In this document: one piece after another, positions 53,286 through 62,408 of the stretch
Layout: every line of letters starts with the position of its first letter
Numbering within the stretch: position 1 is the first letter of the stretch
Assembly: GCA_017473905.1 (NCBI GenBank)
Contig: JAFUJA010000015.1
Coordinates: 28,221-92,220, forward strand
DNA length: 64,000 nt
Direction: 5' to 3'
Source of the DNA: Lachnospiraceae bacterium
Lineage (GTDB): Bacteria; Bacillota; Clostridia; Lachnospirales; Lachnospiraceae
Program-made: the position numbers and the translations under genes
Notes under the pieces: model-generated
What the model was told of the DNA's origin: nothing
The model's database searches: none
Seen by the model: the letters and a program-made list of their open reading frames with translations, nothing else

Positions 53286-53352
53286 AAAGCATAAAATGAA
53301 AGAAAAAAAGCATATCTTTTTTAAATAATTATACATAACGGAGGTCATAGAT

Positions 53353-54204
53353 ATGGGTTTTTTAGAGTCATTTGGAATCGGTTTTCTGATTTTAATGCTG
53401 ATTGCACTGGTGGTCAGCAGCGTGGGTTTTTATAAGTATGTGTACTTTATCTCACTGGGATACGGATTTTCTATTGCGGCTATGGGTGTGACCTTGTTTG
53501 TAATGTATAGGGAAGTAATTGGATGGGGAACCCTGGCTATGTGTGTGCTGTTCCTTATCTATGGTTGCCGTCTGGGTGGCTATCTTCTTATCAGAGAAAT
53601 CAAAAGTGCCTCTTACAGAAGCACTATGAAAAAGGAAATCAAAGACGGTTCTTCCATGAAATTTATTGCGAAAGTCAGTATCTGGGTAAGCTGTGCCTTT
53701 CTTTATGTTCTTCAGGTTTCCCCTTTGCTTTTCAGATTGATGAATGCGGAAAAACTGCTTGCAAATAACACGGAAGCACTTGTCGGTGGAACGGATATCG
53801 TGACCATTGTAGGTGCGATTATTATGGCATTGGGCATTATTCTGGAATCTGCAGCTGATTTCCAGAAGAGCAGGGCAAAGAAAAAGAACCCTTCCAGATT
53901 CTGCGATACGGGACTTTATAAAATTGTCAGATGCCCTAATTATCTGGGCGAGGTACTGTTCTGGACGGGTGTATTTGTATCCGGAATTAATATTTACGCC
54001 AATGCATGGCAGTGGATTGCGGCAGCAATCGGTTACATCTGTATCGTTTATATCATGTTCGGTGGTGCAAGAAGACTGGAGCTTCGTCAGAACCGTAATT
54101 ACGGAGATGATCCGGAGTATCAGGCATATGTCAAAAAGACACCGATTCTGATTCCGCTTATTCCTTTATACAGCGTAGCTAAGCACAAATGGCTGGTGGG
54201 ATAA
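53353..54204 (+). CDS. DUF1295 membrane protein (steroid reductase/ICMT-like fold)
   Basis: The 283-aa protein has about seven spans and the C-terminal signature of DUF1295 and isoprenylcysteine methyltransferase relatives: SRFCDTGLYKIVRCPNYLGE followed by a cofactor-binding R-R-x-E-x-R-Q-N-R-x-Y-G segment and YQAYVKKTP. It probably binds NADPH or SAM and acts on a lipid. Substrate unknown. ACGGAGGTC lies upstream. Confidence 0.85.
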   Translation: MGFLESFGIGFLILMLIALVVSSVGFYKYVYFISLGYGFSIAAMGVTLFVMYREVIGWGTLAMCVLFLIYGCRLGGYLLIREIKSASYRSTMKKEIKDGSSMKFIAKVSIWVSCAFLYVLQVSPLLFRLMNAEKLLANNTEALVGGTDIVTIVGAIIMALGIILESAADFQKSRAKKKNPSRFCDTGLYKIVRCPNYLGEVLFWTGVFVSGINIYANAWQWIAAAIGYICIVYIMFGGARRLELRQNRNYGDDPEYQAYVKKTPILIPLIPLYSVAKHKWLVG

Positions 54205-54274
54205 GAGATTGATTTTTTAAAATGGTGCATGGCAAAAAAGGGGCGGAAAAAACTACATAGCAGAGAGGTTTTAT

Positions 54275-55636
54275 ATGCATCAGAATAAAGATGTTTTTCA
54301 GGGGCGGTCTGTGCCTGCGGCGGTGGCAAAATTTGCAATTCCCACCATCCTCAGCCAGATGGTAACCCTGTTGTATAATCTGGCGGATACATTTTTTGTG
54401 GGACAAACCAACAATCCGTCACAGGTGGCGGCACTTACTTTAAGCTTCCCGATTTTTATGACGTTGACAATGGTGGGAAATCTGTTTGGTATCGGTGCCA
54501 ACAGTTTTATTTCCCGTTCTTTGGGACAAGGAGATAAAGAACGGGCAGCCAAAGCATCTACCTTTGCTTTTTACGGAGCACTGGCAGGGGTTTTGGTGAT
54601 TATGGGTGTTCTGGGAATTTTTATGGAGCCGATTCTGACTCTTATCGGAGCGGTGACTCGGGAAACCTATGAGGCTACGGAAGGATATTTGCGCTGGACG
54701 GTAATTTACGGCGGAATTCCTACGGTTGCAGCCCTGATGGCAGGACATTTAATCCGTTCCGAAGGAAATACCAAGCAGGCGAGCATCGGTATGGCGTTGG
54801 GTGGTATTTTAAATATAGTGCTGGATTACGTATTCGTTTCCCTTATGGGAATGGAAGCTGAGGGAGCGGCAATTGCCACGTTTATCTCTAATATTTGTTC
54901 CTTCCTGTATCTGTTTGTTGTGATACTTCGCACCAAAGGAACGGTTATCGTATTAAATCCCCTGAAGTTCCGTTTGGAAGGAAGAATTGCCAAACAGGTA
55001 ATTCTTGTAGGGATTCCTGCGGCGGCGATTATTGTACTGGGCAGCAGTGCCAATATTGTACTGACCCATTTTATGTCGGAATACGGAGATATTTCCATTG
55101 CGGCATTCGGAATTGTGCAAAAAATCGGTACGGTGGCAATTCAGATTACTGTTGGTCTTACCCAGGGTATTATGCCCCTTTTAGGATATTGTTACGGGGC
55201 AAACGATATGAAACGTCTAAAAGAAATCAATCGGTTTGCCATTTTATTGCTGGGATGCTACGCAGGCCTCTGTCTGGTGGTGGTAGAGATTTTTGCGGAA
55301 CCTGTGGTCCGGATTTTTATTGATGAAGAGGCAACGGTAAACAAAGCGGTGGAGTTTGTCCGAATTTGGTTTTTCTGTGCGCCGGGAATGTGTTTTACGA
55401 ATCTCTTCGGAAGTATTTTTCAGGCCATGGGCAAGTGGCTTCAGTCTCTGGCTCTTACTCTGGTGCGTCAGGCGGTGGTACTGTTTCCCATGCTTGTAGC
55501 AATGAATTTCTTCTTCGGGGAAATCGGTCTGGTGTATGCCCAGCCGGTGGCGGACACCGTTGCTTTGGTTCTGGGAATTCTCCTCTATGCGCTGATTATG
55601 AAGAATCAAAATAAAAAATTTATACATAATGAATAA
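54275..55636 (+). CDS. MATE-family efflux transporter
   Basis: The 453-aa exporter has 12 spans in two halves, with the MATE starts FAIPTILSQMVTLLYNLADT and QTNNPSQVAALTLSFP. It expels drugs or other small cations in exchange for Na+ or H+. agagagg precedes the ATG, and a terminator follows. It is possibly cotranscribed with the DUF1295 gene 70 bp upstream. Confidence 0.93.
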   Translation: MHQNKDVFQGRSVPAAVAKFAIPTILSQMVTLLYNLADTFFVGQTNNPSQVAALTLSFPIFMTLTMVGNLFGIGANSFISRSLGQGDKERAAKASTFAFYGALAGVLVIMGVLGIFMEPILTLIGAVTRETYEATEGYLRWTVIYGGIPTVAALMAGHLIRSEGNTKQASIGMALGGILNIVLDYVFVSLMGMEAEGAAIATFISNICSFLYLFVVILRTKGTVIVLNPLKFRLEGRIAKQVILVGIPAAAIIVLGSSANIVLTHFMSEYGDISIAAFGIVQKIGTVAIQITVGLTQGIMPLLGYCYGANDMKRLKEINRFAILLLGCYAGLCLVVVEIFAEPVVRIFIDEEATVNKAVEFVRIWFFCAPGMCFTNLFGSIFQAMGKWLQSLALTLVRQAVVLFPMLVAMNFFFGEIGLVYAQPVADTVALVLGILLYALIMKNQNKKFIHNE

Positions 55637-55640
55637 AAAT

Positions 55641-55694
55641 AAGTGGCTTGTATTGTGTGATATACCAAAAAACAAGCCACTTGTTCCTTTTTTT
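55641..55694 (+). terminator. Terminator after the MATE gene
   Basis: Stem aagtggcttg/caagccactt with a 22-nt loop, followed by tgttccttttttt. Confidence 0.8.
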
Positions 55695-55748
55695 AACACA
55701 AAAAAATAAAAAAAGGGTAAAATTTTTTAATAAAAAAGGAGGTTTGCT

Positions 55749-58700
55749 ATGAACAAGGAAGAAAAAAAGTTACTTAGACGTATTGGAATGCTTGCACTTT
55801 CTGTTGTTCTGGTGTTGACAAATATGGGCGGTCCGCTGACAACCGTCTTTGCGTCGGAATTACCGGACACGGATACAAGCAGTATCCCGATACAGGACGT
55901 ATTCGGTTCCGAAGAATGTGAGATTGGGCAAGTGAAGGTTGATAGTAGTGGCTATAGCATTTTTTTTATTGACAATAATGAGCTTGTAAACGCATATGAT
56001 TCAGCTAGGACTGAAGAAAATTTTATGGATTCTCTGGCAAAGCTGGAAGAAAATTTCGGACGGACTTACGTTGATGCGGTAGAATTCACTTTTGAGGATG
56101 AAAGACGAAGCATCTCTGCGGCATTATATCAGTCTGCAATCGATGCGATGGCGGGAAGCAGCAAAGAAAATTATTTTTCCGTAAAAGAATCTTTGGATTA
56201 CGACGGACAGGTACTGGAATTTAAACTCCATGAACCCCGTGCATTTGAGGATGAAAGTGCTTCGGAATTGAACTATGATGTTGATATTATTCCTTTTAGT
56301 TCAGAAGAAGAGGCCAGCGTCAGAATTAAAACCTCGGAGAATTATACGGATTATAGTAAAATATCCGATTCTTTGGATATTTGCTTTAATGCAACAAACA
56401 AAGACTGGACTTATCAGATGATGGAATGCCTCGGCTTAAAGAATGCAGAGGTTTTAGTATTTGATGAGGAAGGAAATGTTGTTCTTGAGGGCGAGTATGT
56501 ATATTCAGACCTGCACTCAAGAGATGAAGCAACTCTGACGTTGTATTCAGCTGAGGTGTTGGATGCGGATTCTTTATATTATGTTGAGCTAAAACCTTAT
56601 CTCGGAACGGTTGATAAGGACGCATCTTCTCTGAATATTGATTATAAGGAAACAAATACAGGAACGCTTTCGGAAGATGAAATTCTTGAACTGCTTTCCA
56701 ATTATGACAGGGAAGATCAGCTGAAGAGCATTGTTATTACAAATGAATCTACAGAAAATAATGTTGTTTCAAAAAAGGTTGCAGATGCTGCAATTGAACT
56801 GGTTGCAGGAAATGCAGATGCAAAGGTATCCTTCCGGTTTGAAGAGGACAACGGTACAATGCAGGAATGGTCTTTGTGTGATTTGGACCAGGCTTACAAG
56901 CAGATTGCAGACCAGACTGTAAATGGTAAATTGAATATTGATTATGATAACGAGGCATCGGTTGTATCTGCAGTGTTTGAAAGTCAGGAACTGGTTGCAG
57001 GGAGAGTAGCATTTGCCATGATATATCCTAATGTGGTAGCCAGTGAAAATTGTCTGAACGGAATTTTTCCCACTAACTGTGAAATTGAAACTTACTATGC
57101 AGAAACAAGCGGACGAATTGTGGTAGAGGATGATACGTATTCTTTGATATTAGATGATATCAATGCACTGGAAGCGGATAGGAACTACACTATCATTGAA
57201 AAAACATACCGGGGTGAGGAAGAAATCCGGACGGAAGATAACGGCTATTCTTACCGTATATTAACATTGAATCCTGCAGGAATCGGTGCAACATCTTTTG
57301 ATCGGGAAAGTTTGGTACACGCATTAAGTTTTCGAACATCTGAGTCCTACGATGAAATCATCTATGTTACCAGGTCTGCGGATATGACGGCAGAAATTCC
57401 GGAAAACATAATGAGTACGCTGGTGAACTATTTAAAGGTTGCCACGACTGACCATTCGGTTTACCTTCGCCTTCGCGTGGAGAATCCGGAAACAGGAAGC
57501 GGTGTGGACTGGATTATTGTAAATCCGGAATCTAACGAAGAGAAACAGACCCTGAGTGCATCTTTTGCGGAAGAAGAATATAAGGCGGTTCTTACATTGG
57601 GAGGATGTGCTCTGACAGGAGATTCCGTGAATTTCACCGTTTTTAAAAATAAAGAAAATGACGGAGATGCAGTAGAATCTCTTAAGAAATTGTTTGTAAA
57701 GCCCGGCACGAAACTGGAAGTTTTGGATACCGAACTGGAGGGATATTTTACAGAGGATGATGAGTATGTTTATGTAGAGCTGTTCGATATCGGCAACTTT
57801 GATGCAGAGAAAACACTTGAAATTATTCCCGCCCAGTATAAGGGCAATATTACAATTACGGGTGGAGAGTTTAAAACTTTAACAATCAGTTATGATGAGG
57901 CCGACGCGGAAGTTCTTACGGAAGAGCAGCTGGGCAGAATTCTTTCTTTCTATGATAAAGATGATAATTTGGACAATATTACGATTTGTCAGCCCATGAC
58001 AGATGAGTCCGTCATTTATAAAAGTGTGGCAGACAGTGCAGCGAAGCTGGTAGCAAATTCCAGACTTGCACAGCTTGTGTTTGAGTTTAAAGATGAGGAA
58101 ACCGGCAGAATACAGCAGTGGCGTCTGGATGAAGTAGATGAAACTACGGTTCAGACCGGAGATCAGTATGTAAGTGCACTTTTACATGTTCAGACAAAAA
58201 CATACGAAGAAGACTTTGTTGAATTTAGTCTGGACAAAAAAGAGCTTGTAGCCAACAGACTGTCACTTACGTTTATTTTTAACCGTAATAATGAAAATGA
58301 AGAAGAAGATGATGCTCTGATAGAGATTCTGGGTGAAAAGGGCATAAGGCTTACTACGTATAATCAGGAAATCAATGGGTATTACAGCATAGACGAGTTT
58401 AGAGTGTGCATCGAATTAGAGAATATTTTATCTATTATGGATAATACCTTATATGGTATTGAACCCTGGGTTTATATCGGGATTACGGAAACCGTTAATG
58501 AAGGAGAGGCAACTGTTGAGACTCTTTATCTGGATGCTGCTAACCTTACAAAGGAAGTTTTCGACGAAGATGAACTGATAAATGCTGCTTTATACTATAA
58601 GGAAAGAAATTACATTTTTGACCGCATTACCATAAAACAGGAACAGACCGGAAATAATTTTATCTCCGAATATGCAGTCAATGAACTCAGAACCATTCTT

Positions 58701-61700
58701 GCCGAAAACGATAACAGCATGCTCGTTTACATATTCGCTGACGATGAAGAGTCCGAAACAACATGGGAATTCAGAAATGTTTATGAGCTGAATCAGGATC
58801 TTGATGTAAATCTTGAATGGGAGTCAACAGAAGACGGACTTAAGGTGAAGTTTCCCGAGAGTCCCCTCGATGTGGCAGAAAACATTAATCTTTCCATTCG
58901 TGTAACGGAGGAATCGGATTTTTATAAAAATGTATTAAATCCTGCATTGGGTGAGCCTTTGTATGAAGGTGAAGAGCAGAACGGCCATTATATCTTTTTA
59001 ACTGCCGACGGATTTTCGTATGTTGACAGAACCGGTGCTTTTTATACCAGAAATCCGGAAAATGATGTCATTACGTTGTATTCCGTATGTCTTCAGGAAT
59101 GTAACCTGTATTCAGAATTACTGGTACTTCCCTGTGAGTACACAGACATTCTCCTTCCCTATGAACAGCCGGTAGATCTTCCCGAACTTGATGAAGGATG
59201 GGACGAGGTTATCTGGACACCTTTGAACATTGATGCATTTAGTATTGAAAACCTGAAGTTAGTGGCACGTAAATTAAACAAAGAGTGTTACCTCAGAGTA
59301 GATTATACGGATAAAAATACAGATACCGCATATTTCAGAATTTTCCGCATGTACACGACTACGGGAGACAGTGTAAAAGCGCCTGAGCTTCCCGTTATCC
59401 ATGCAATGCCCGGAGTGGATGCCACCCTTGCGGATATTGACTTAAATGAAAGAGTCTTTGACGGAGATACAACAAACGGAAGTTTTGCATGGGTAAATCC
59501 GGAAACATCTTTGGATGAATATGCGGACTTTGAGTATCATTATTTTGATGCCGTATACACCGCACCGGACGGAAAAACAGCCAATGTGTCCGTTCGTCTG
59601 GATATGGTTAGCGTGGAAAAAATTGTTTTCCATGTAGGTGTGGCAGACGGAGATGATTATGTCTTCTACCCTCTGGGAAGTGCTACTCTGCAGACCGGAG
59701 ATGAGCTGGTTCTGGGTGGAGTAGTGCAATTAAACTGCTACAGTGAAGAATATATCGATTCCGATGCTGTTAAAACAGTTTGGTCAAGCAAAGAAACCCT
59801 TACACCGGCTACGGATATTTCAAGCGGTTACGTAGAAAACATTCAGAAATATGTCGCAACCGGTAAAGGCAAAAAAACTTTTACCCTTTCCGTGGTAAAT
59901 GCGAAAACCAATAAGGTATTAAAGAGTGCTACGGTTACCATTGACGTATATGAGAAGGAGCTCTTCTGGTTTGACAACGCGGTGTTCGGATATACAGATA
60001 CACAAAACAGCGAAGATTCCATGAAGGGAACACTCACTTTTACAATTGAACGGAACAACTACAATGCAGCCAAAAAGCTTTCTTTTAAGAGCAATGATAC
60101 AGCAGTTCTTAAACTGGAAAAGGCGAAGGTTACGGTTCCGGAGTCATCAGATGAACCGGTTGTAATTACAGTGGATTATACTTTTAAAAAGTATGGTAAA
60201 ACTTTTGTTACCGTGGCGGCAGCAGACGAGAAAAAGTCTGCCAAGAATATTGCCATGGAAAGAGTGAATTATGCTCCTGTCATAAAAGAAACCACAGTTA
60301 CTGTCAATAAGGCATGGACTACATATGAAGGCGCGTACACCACACTGGATATTTTATATCATGACGATACGGTTCCCGTGGATTCTTATATCGTAACAGG
60401 AAAGAATGCATCCGATTTCCTTGTGAGAAACCAAACAGTAGTTTTAACGAACAAGAATTTAAAAAATGGTACCTATAAGCTGAAACTGGAAATTCCCTAC
60501 CTGTTGTTGGAATCCGGTGAGACCTTAAAAGAGACAATTGAGATTAAGGTTAAGGTCATAAACAAGGCTCCTAAAATTACCGTAAAACAGACACAGAAGC
60601 TGAACGAATTTTATAATACGAATTATATGCAGCGTGATGGTGCGGGACGGATTGTAATTGATACCGACGGATATGAATTGATAGGATTCAATCCTTGGGG
60701 AGATACTTCTGCCATTCAGTTCCATGAAGTGTGGGCTGCAGGGGATTACGTATATGATCTGACTTGTAGCAGAGAAGAAGACAAGCTCCTTACCAAAGAC
60801 CAGAAAAAGTATGAACTTGTCTGTACAATCTGGTCAGATTACGGTTCTTACACGAAAGTCATTGATTTTAATGTAAAAACAGAGAATAAGAAGCCGAAGC
60901 TTACTGTTGAGGTAAATCCTGTGTTCAATACCTTTTTGGGAGAACTTGAAGCCGACCTGACGGTAATGGAAAACGGCAATGAAGCAATTGATCTGACTCA
61001 GTGCCGGATTGAAGTCATGGATGGCAATCGTGCAGTGAGTATTAAAAGTGATGAAGCAGTAAAATTAAAAGTTGGTAAGAATCATTATTTCTTTGATGAT
61101 AACAGAGGTGTTTCCATCCGACTGGACGGAAGCACTGCAGTTAAGGCTACCGATAAAATTACATTCCGGATCAGTAAGTCCGAATATACAAGCGCAATTG
61201 ATGTTGCTTGTAATGTTAAGGTAGATACTGCTACCCCTAAAATTCAGCTGCGTCAGCCTACGGTAACGCTGAATGCAAATAAAGATTTTTACCGTTATGC
61301 GTACTTTTTAAACACCGTACAGGTAAAAGGTGCGGAAGAGGTTATTGATTATACACCGGATACCGTGGAAATAAAGGCAAAAGATACAAAATCCGAAAAT
61401 GCCCTTGCAAACGGCCTGAGGGTTTACGGTGCAGGCATCAGAAACGTGTATACATTACTGGATAAACCTGTTGCGACAGGAACCTATAAGTTTGAAGTCA
61501 TTCATAAAGTGGGCGATGTATCTCTCAGTGCACCCCTTACCGTTAAGGTAGTGGACAAAGCACCCGCAAAATGTCTGAAGGTAACAACCAAGGGCAAGCT
61601 TGATGTGCTTAAGAGAGAAAGCAGTTACATTACCATGAGTCCTAAAATCACCGGATTAAACGGTTTTGTAACGGATTTCTACTTAAAAGGTGCAGATGCG

Positions 61701-62201
61701 GAACTCTTCGAAGCATATATGGATGAAACCGGTGAATGTATTGTACAGCTGAAGAGCGAATATGTTGATGAAGAACAGGTATACAAATACCGGACCAAAC
61801 ATACCTACAAGGTAACCCCTGTTTATGTAGTTGCTGCATGGGAGCGCGGTCCTGAGTATCTTCTTGAAGGTGCACAGCAAAAGATTAAGCCCGTCCAGAG
61901 TAAAACAAAGGTAGTGGTGGAATCTGACGGAAATGTTCTTTATGCAAACATGGGCGAAAAACTCGCGTTAGACTTTTATGCTTTTGCAGGAGCTGAAGAA
62001 GTACTTATTAAAGAAGTGTCTCTTGCAAATTATACAAATGACCTTATCTGGTCCGGCGAAATGCTGTATGCCCGTGAAAGCGGAAAACAGTTGTTGAAAG
62101 CAAGCGGAACCTATGCCCTGAAATTCAATGTATCTTATGTGGATGGTGACGGTACCCTGAAGGACACCGTTGTAACCTATAAAGTAAAAGTAATAAGATA
62201 A
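55749..62201 (+). CDS. Large secreted repeat protein (2150 aa)
   Basis: The protein has a signal peptide (about 1-36, ending VFASE). The N-terminal half consists of about five diverged copies of a 200-aa unit beginning near residues 307, 516, 722, 939 and 1158, each with an E-x-L-x-x-x-L-S-x-Y/F-x-x-D-x-x-D-x-I-x-I opening and a later W-x-L/I strand. The C-terminal half has several Ig/cadherin-like domains separated by K-A-P-K-I/L-T-V-type joints. There is no LPXTG or C-terminal anchor. It is probably a surface or extracellular adhesin-like protein. AAGGAGG precedes the ATG. Confidence 0.82.
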   Translation: MNKEEKKLLRRIGMLALSVVLVLTNMGGPLTTVFASELPDTDTSSIPIQDVFGSEECEIGQVKVDSSGYSIFFIDNNELVNAYDSARTEENFMDSLAKLEENFGRTYVDAVEFTFEDERRSISAALYQSAIDAMAGSSKENYFSVKESLDYDGQVLEFKLHEPRAFEDESASELNYDVDIIPFSSEEEASVRIKTSENYTDYSKISDSLDICFNATNKDWTYQMMECLGLKNAEVLVFDEEGNVVLEGEYVYSDLHSRDEATLTLYSAEVLDADSLYYVELKPYLGTVDKDASSLNIDYKETNTGTLSEDEILELLSNYDREDQLKSIVITNESTENNVVSKKVADAAIELVAGNADAKVSFRFEEDNGTMQEWSLCDLDQAYKQIADQTVNGKLNIDYDNEASVVSAVFESQELVAGRVAFAMIYPNVVASENCLNGIFPTNCEIETYYAETSGRIVVEDDTYSLILDDINALEADRNYTIIEKTYRGEEEIRTEDNGYSYRILTLNPAGIGATSFDRESLVHALSFRTSESYDEIIYVTRSADMTAEIPENIMSTLVNYLKVATTDHSVYLRLRVENPETGSGVDWIIVNPESNEEKQTLSASFAEEEYKAVLTLGGCALTGDSVNFTVFKNKENDGDAVESLKKLFVKPGTKLEVLDTELEGYFTEDDEYVYVELFDIGNFDAEKTLEIIPAQYKGNITITGGEFKTLTISYDEADAEVLTEEQLGRILSFYDKDDNLDNITICQPMTDESVIYKSVADSAAKLVANSRLAQLVFEFKDEETGRIQQWRLDEVDETTVQTGDQYVSALLHVQTKTYEEDFVEFSLDKKELVANRLSLTFIFNRNNENEEEDDALIEILGEKGIRLTTYNQEINGYYSIDEFRVCIELENILSIMDNTLYGIEPWVYIGITETVNEGEATVETLYLDAANLTKEVFDEDELINAALYYKERNYIFDRITIKQEQTGNNFISEYAVNELRTILAENDNSMLVYIFADDEESETTWEFRNVYELNQDLDVNLEWESTEDGLKVKFPESPLDVAENINLSIRVTEESDFYKNVLNPALGEPLYEGEEQNGHYIFLTADGFSYVDRTGAFYTRNPENDVITLYSVCLQECNLYSELLVLPCEYTDILLPYEQPVDLPELDEGWDEVIWTPLNIDAFSIENLKLVARKLNKECYLRVDYTDKNTDTAYFRIFRMYTTTGDSVKAPELPVIHAMPGVDATLADIDLNERVFDGDTTNGSFAWVNPETSLDEYADFEYHYFDAVYTAPDGKTANVSVRLDMVSVEKIVFHVGVADGDDYVFYPLGSATLQTGDELVLGGVVQLNCYSEEYIDSDAVKTVWSSKETLTPATDISSGYVENIQKYVATGKGKKTFTLSVVNAKTNKVLKSATVTIDVYEKELFWFDNAVFGYTDTQNSEDSMKGTLTFTIERNNYNAAKKLSFKSNDTAVLKLEKAKVTVPESSDEPVVITVDYTFKKYGKTFVTVAAADEKKSAKNIAMERVNYAPVIKETTVTVNKAWTTYEGAYTTLDILYHDDTVPVDSYIVTGKNASDFLVRNQTVVLTNKNLKNGTYKLKLEIPYLLLESGETLKETIEIKVKVINKAPKITVKQTQKLNEFYNTNYMQRDGAGRIVIDTDGYELIGFNPWGDTSAIQFHEVWAAGDYVYDLTCSREEDKLLTKDQKKYELVCTIWSDYGSYTKVIDFNVKTENKKPKLTVEVNPVFNTFLGELEADLTVMENGNEAIDLTQCRIEVMDGNRAVSIKSDEAVKLKVGKNHYFFDDNRGVSIRLDGSTAVKATDKITFRISKSEYTSAIDVACNVKVDTATPKIQLRQPTVTLNANKDFYRYAYFLNTVQVKGAEEVIDYTPDTVEIKAKDTKSENALANGLRVYGAGIRNVYTLLDKPVATGTYKFEVIHKVGDVSLSAPLTVKVVDKAPAKCLKVTTKGKLDVLKRESSYITMSPKITGLNGFVTDFYLKGADAELFEAYMDETGECIVQLKSEYVDEEQVYKYRTKHTYKVTPVYVVAAWERGPEYLLEGAQQKIKPVQSKTKVVVESDGNVLYANMGEKLALDFYAFAGAEEVLIKEVSLANYTNDLIWSGEMLYARESGKQLLKASGTYALKFNVSYVDGDGTLKDTVVTYKVKVIR

Positions 62202-62217
62202 ATGTTGCTTCATAGCT

Positions 62218-62254
62218 CATGCCCGGGGTTTTTGCCTCGGGCATGAAGCATTTT
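62218..62254 (+). terminator. Terminator after the large repeat protein
   Basis: 9-bp stem tcatgcccg/cgggcatga with a 11-nt loop and a short T tract. Confidence 0.6.
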
Positions 62255-62299
62255 GGGGATAACTTTTAAAAGTAGGTGACTAATTGTTTTACAATTATA

Positions 62300-62313
62300 T
62301 GAAAGCGCTTACA
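62300..62313. promoter_or_regulatory. cre site (CcpA binding)
   Basis: tgaaagcgcttaca fits the catabolite-response consensus TGNAANCGNWNNCN at every fixed position. It lies 36 bp upstream of the -35 at 62349, the placing seen at CcpA-activated promoters. Confidence 0.7.
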
Positions 62314-62348
62314 TTTTAGGAAAAATTTGTATTAAAAAAGGAAAATAA

Positions 62349-62377
62349 TAGACAAATTACATAAATAGTGGTACAAT
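62349..62377 (+). promoter_or_regulatory. Promoter of the second repeat protein
   Basis: TAGACA (62349-62354), 17-bp spacer, TACAAT (62372-62377). Confidence 0.7.
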
Positions 62378-62408
62378 TTGCCTATCAAACTGTTAAGGAG
62401 GATTCAAT

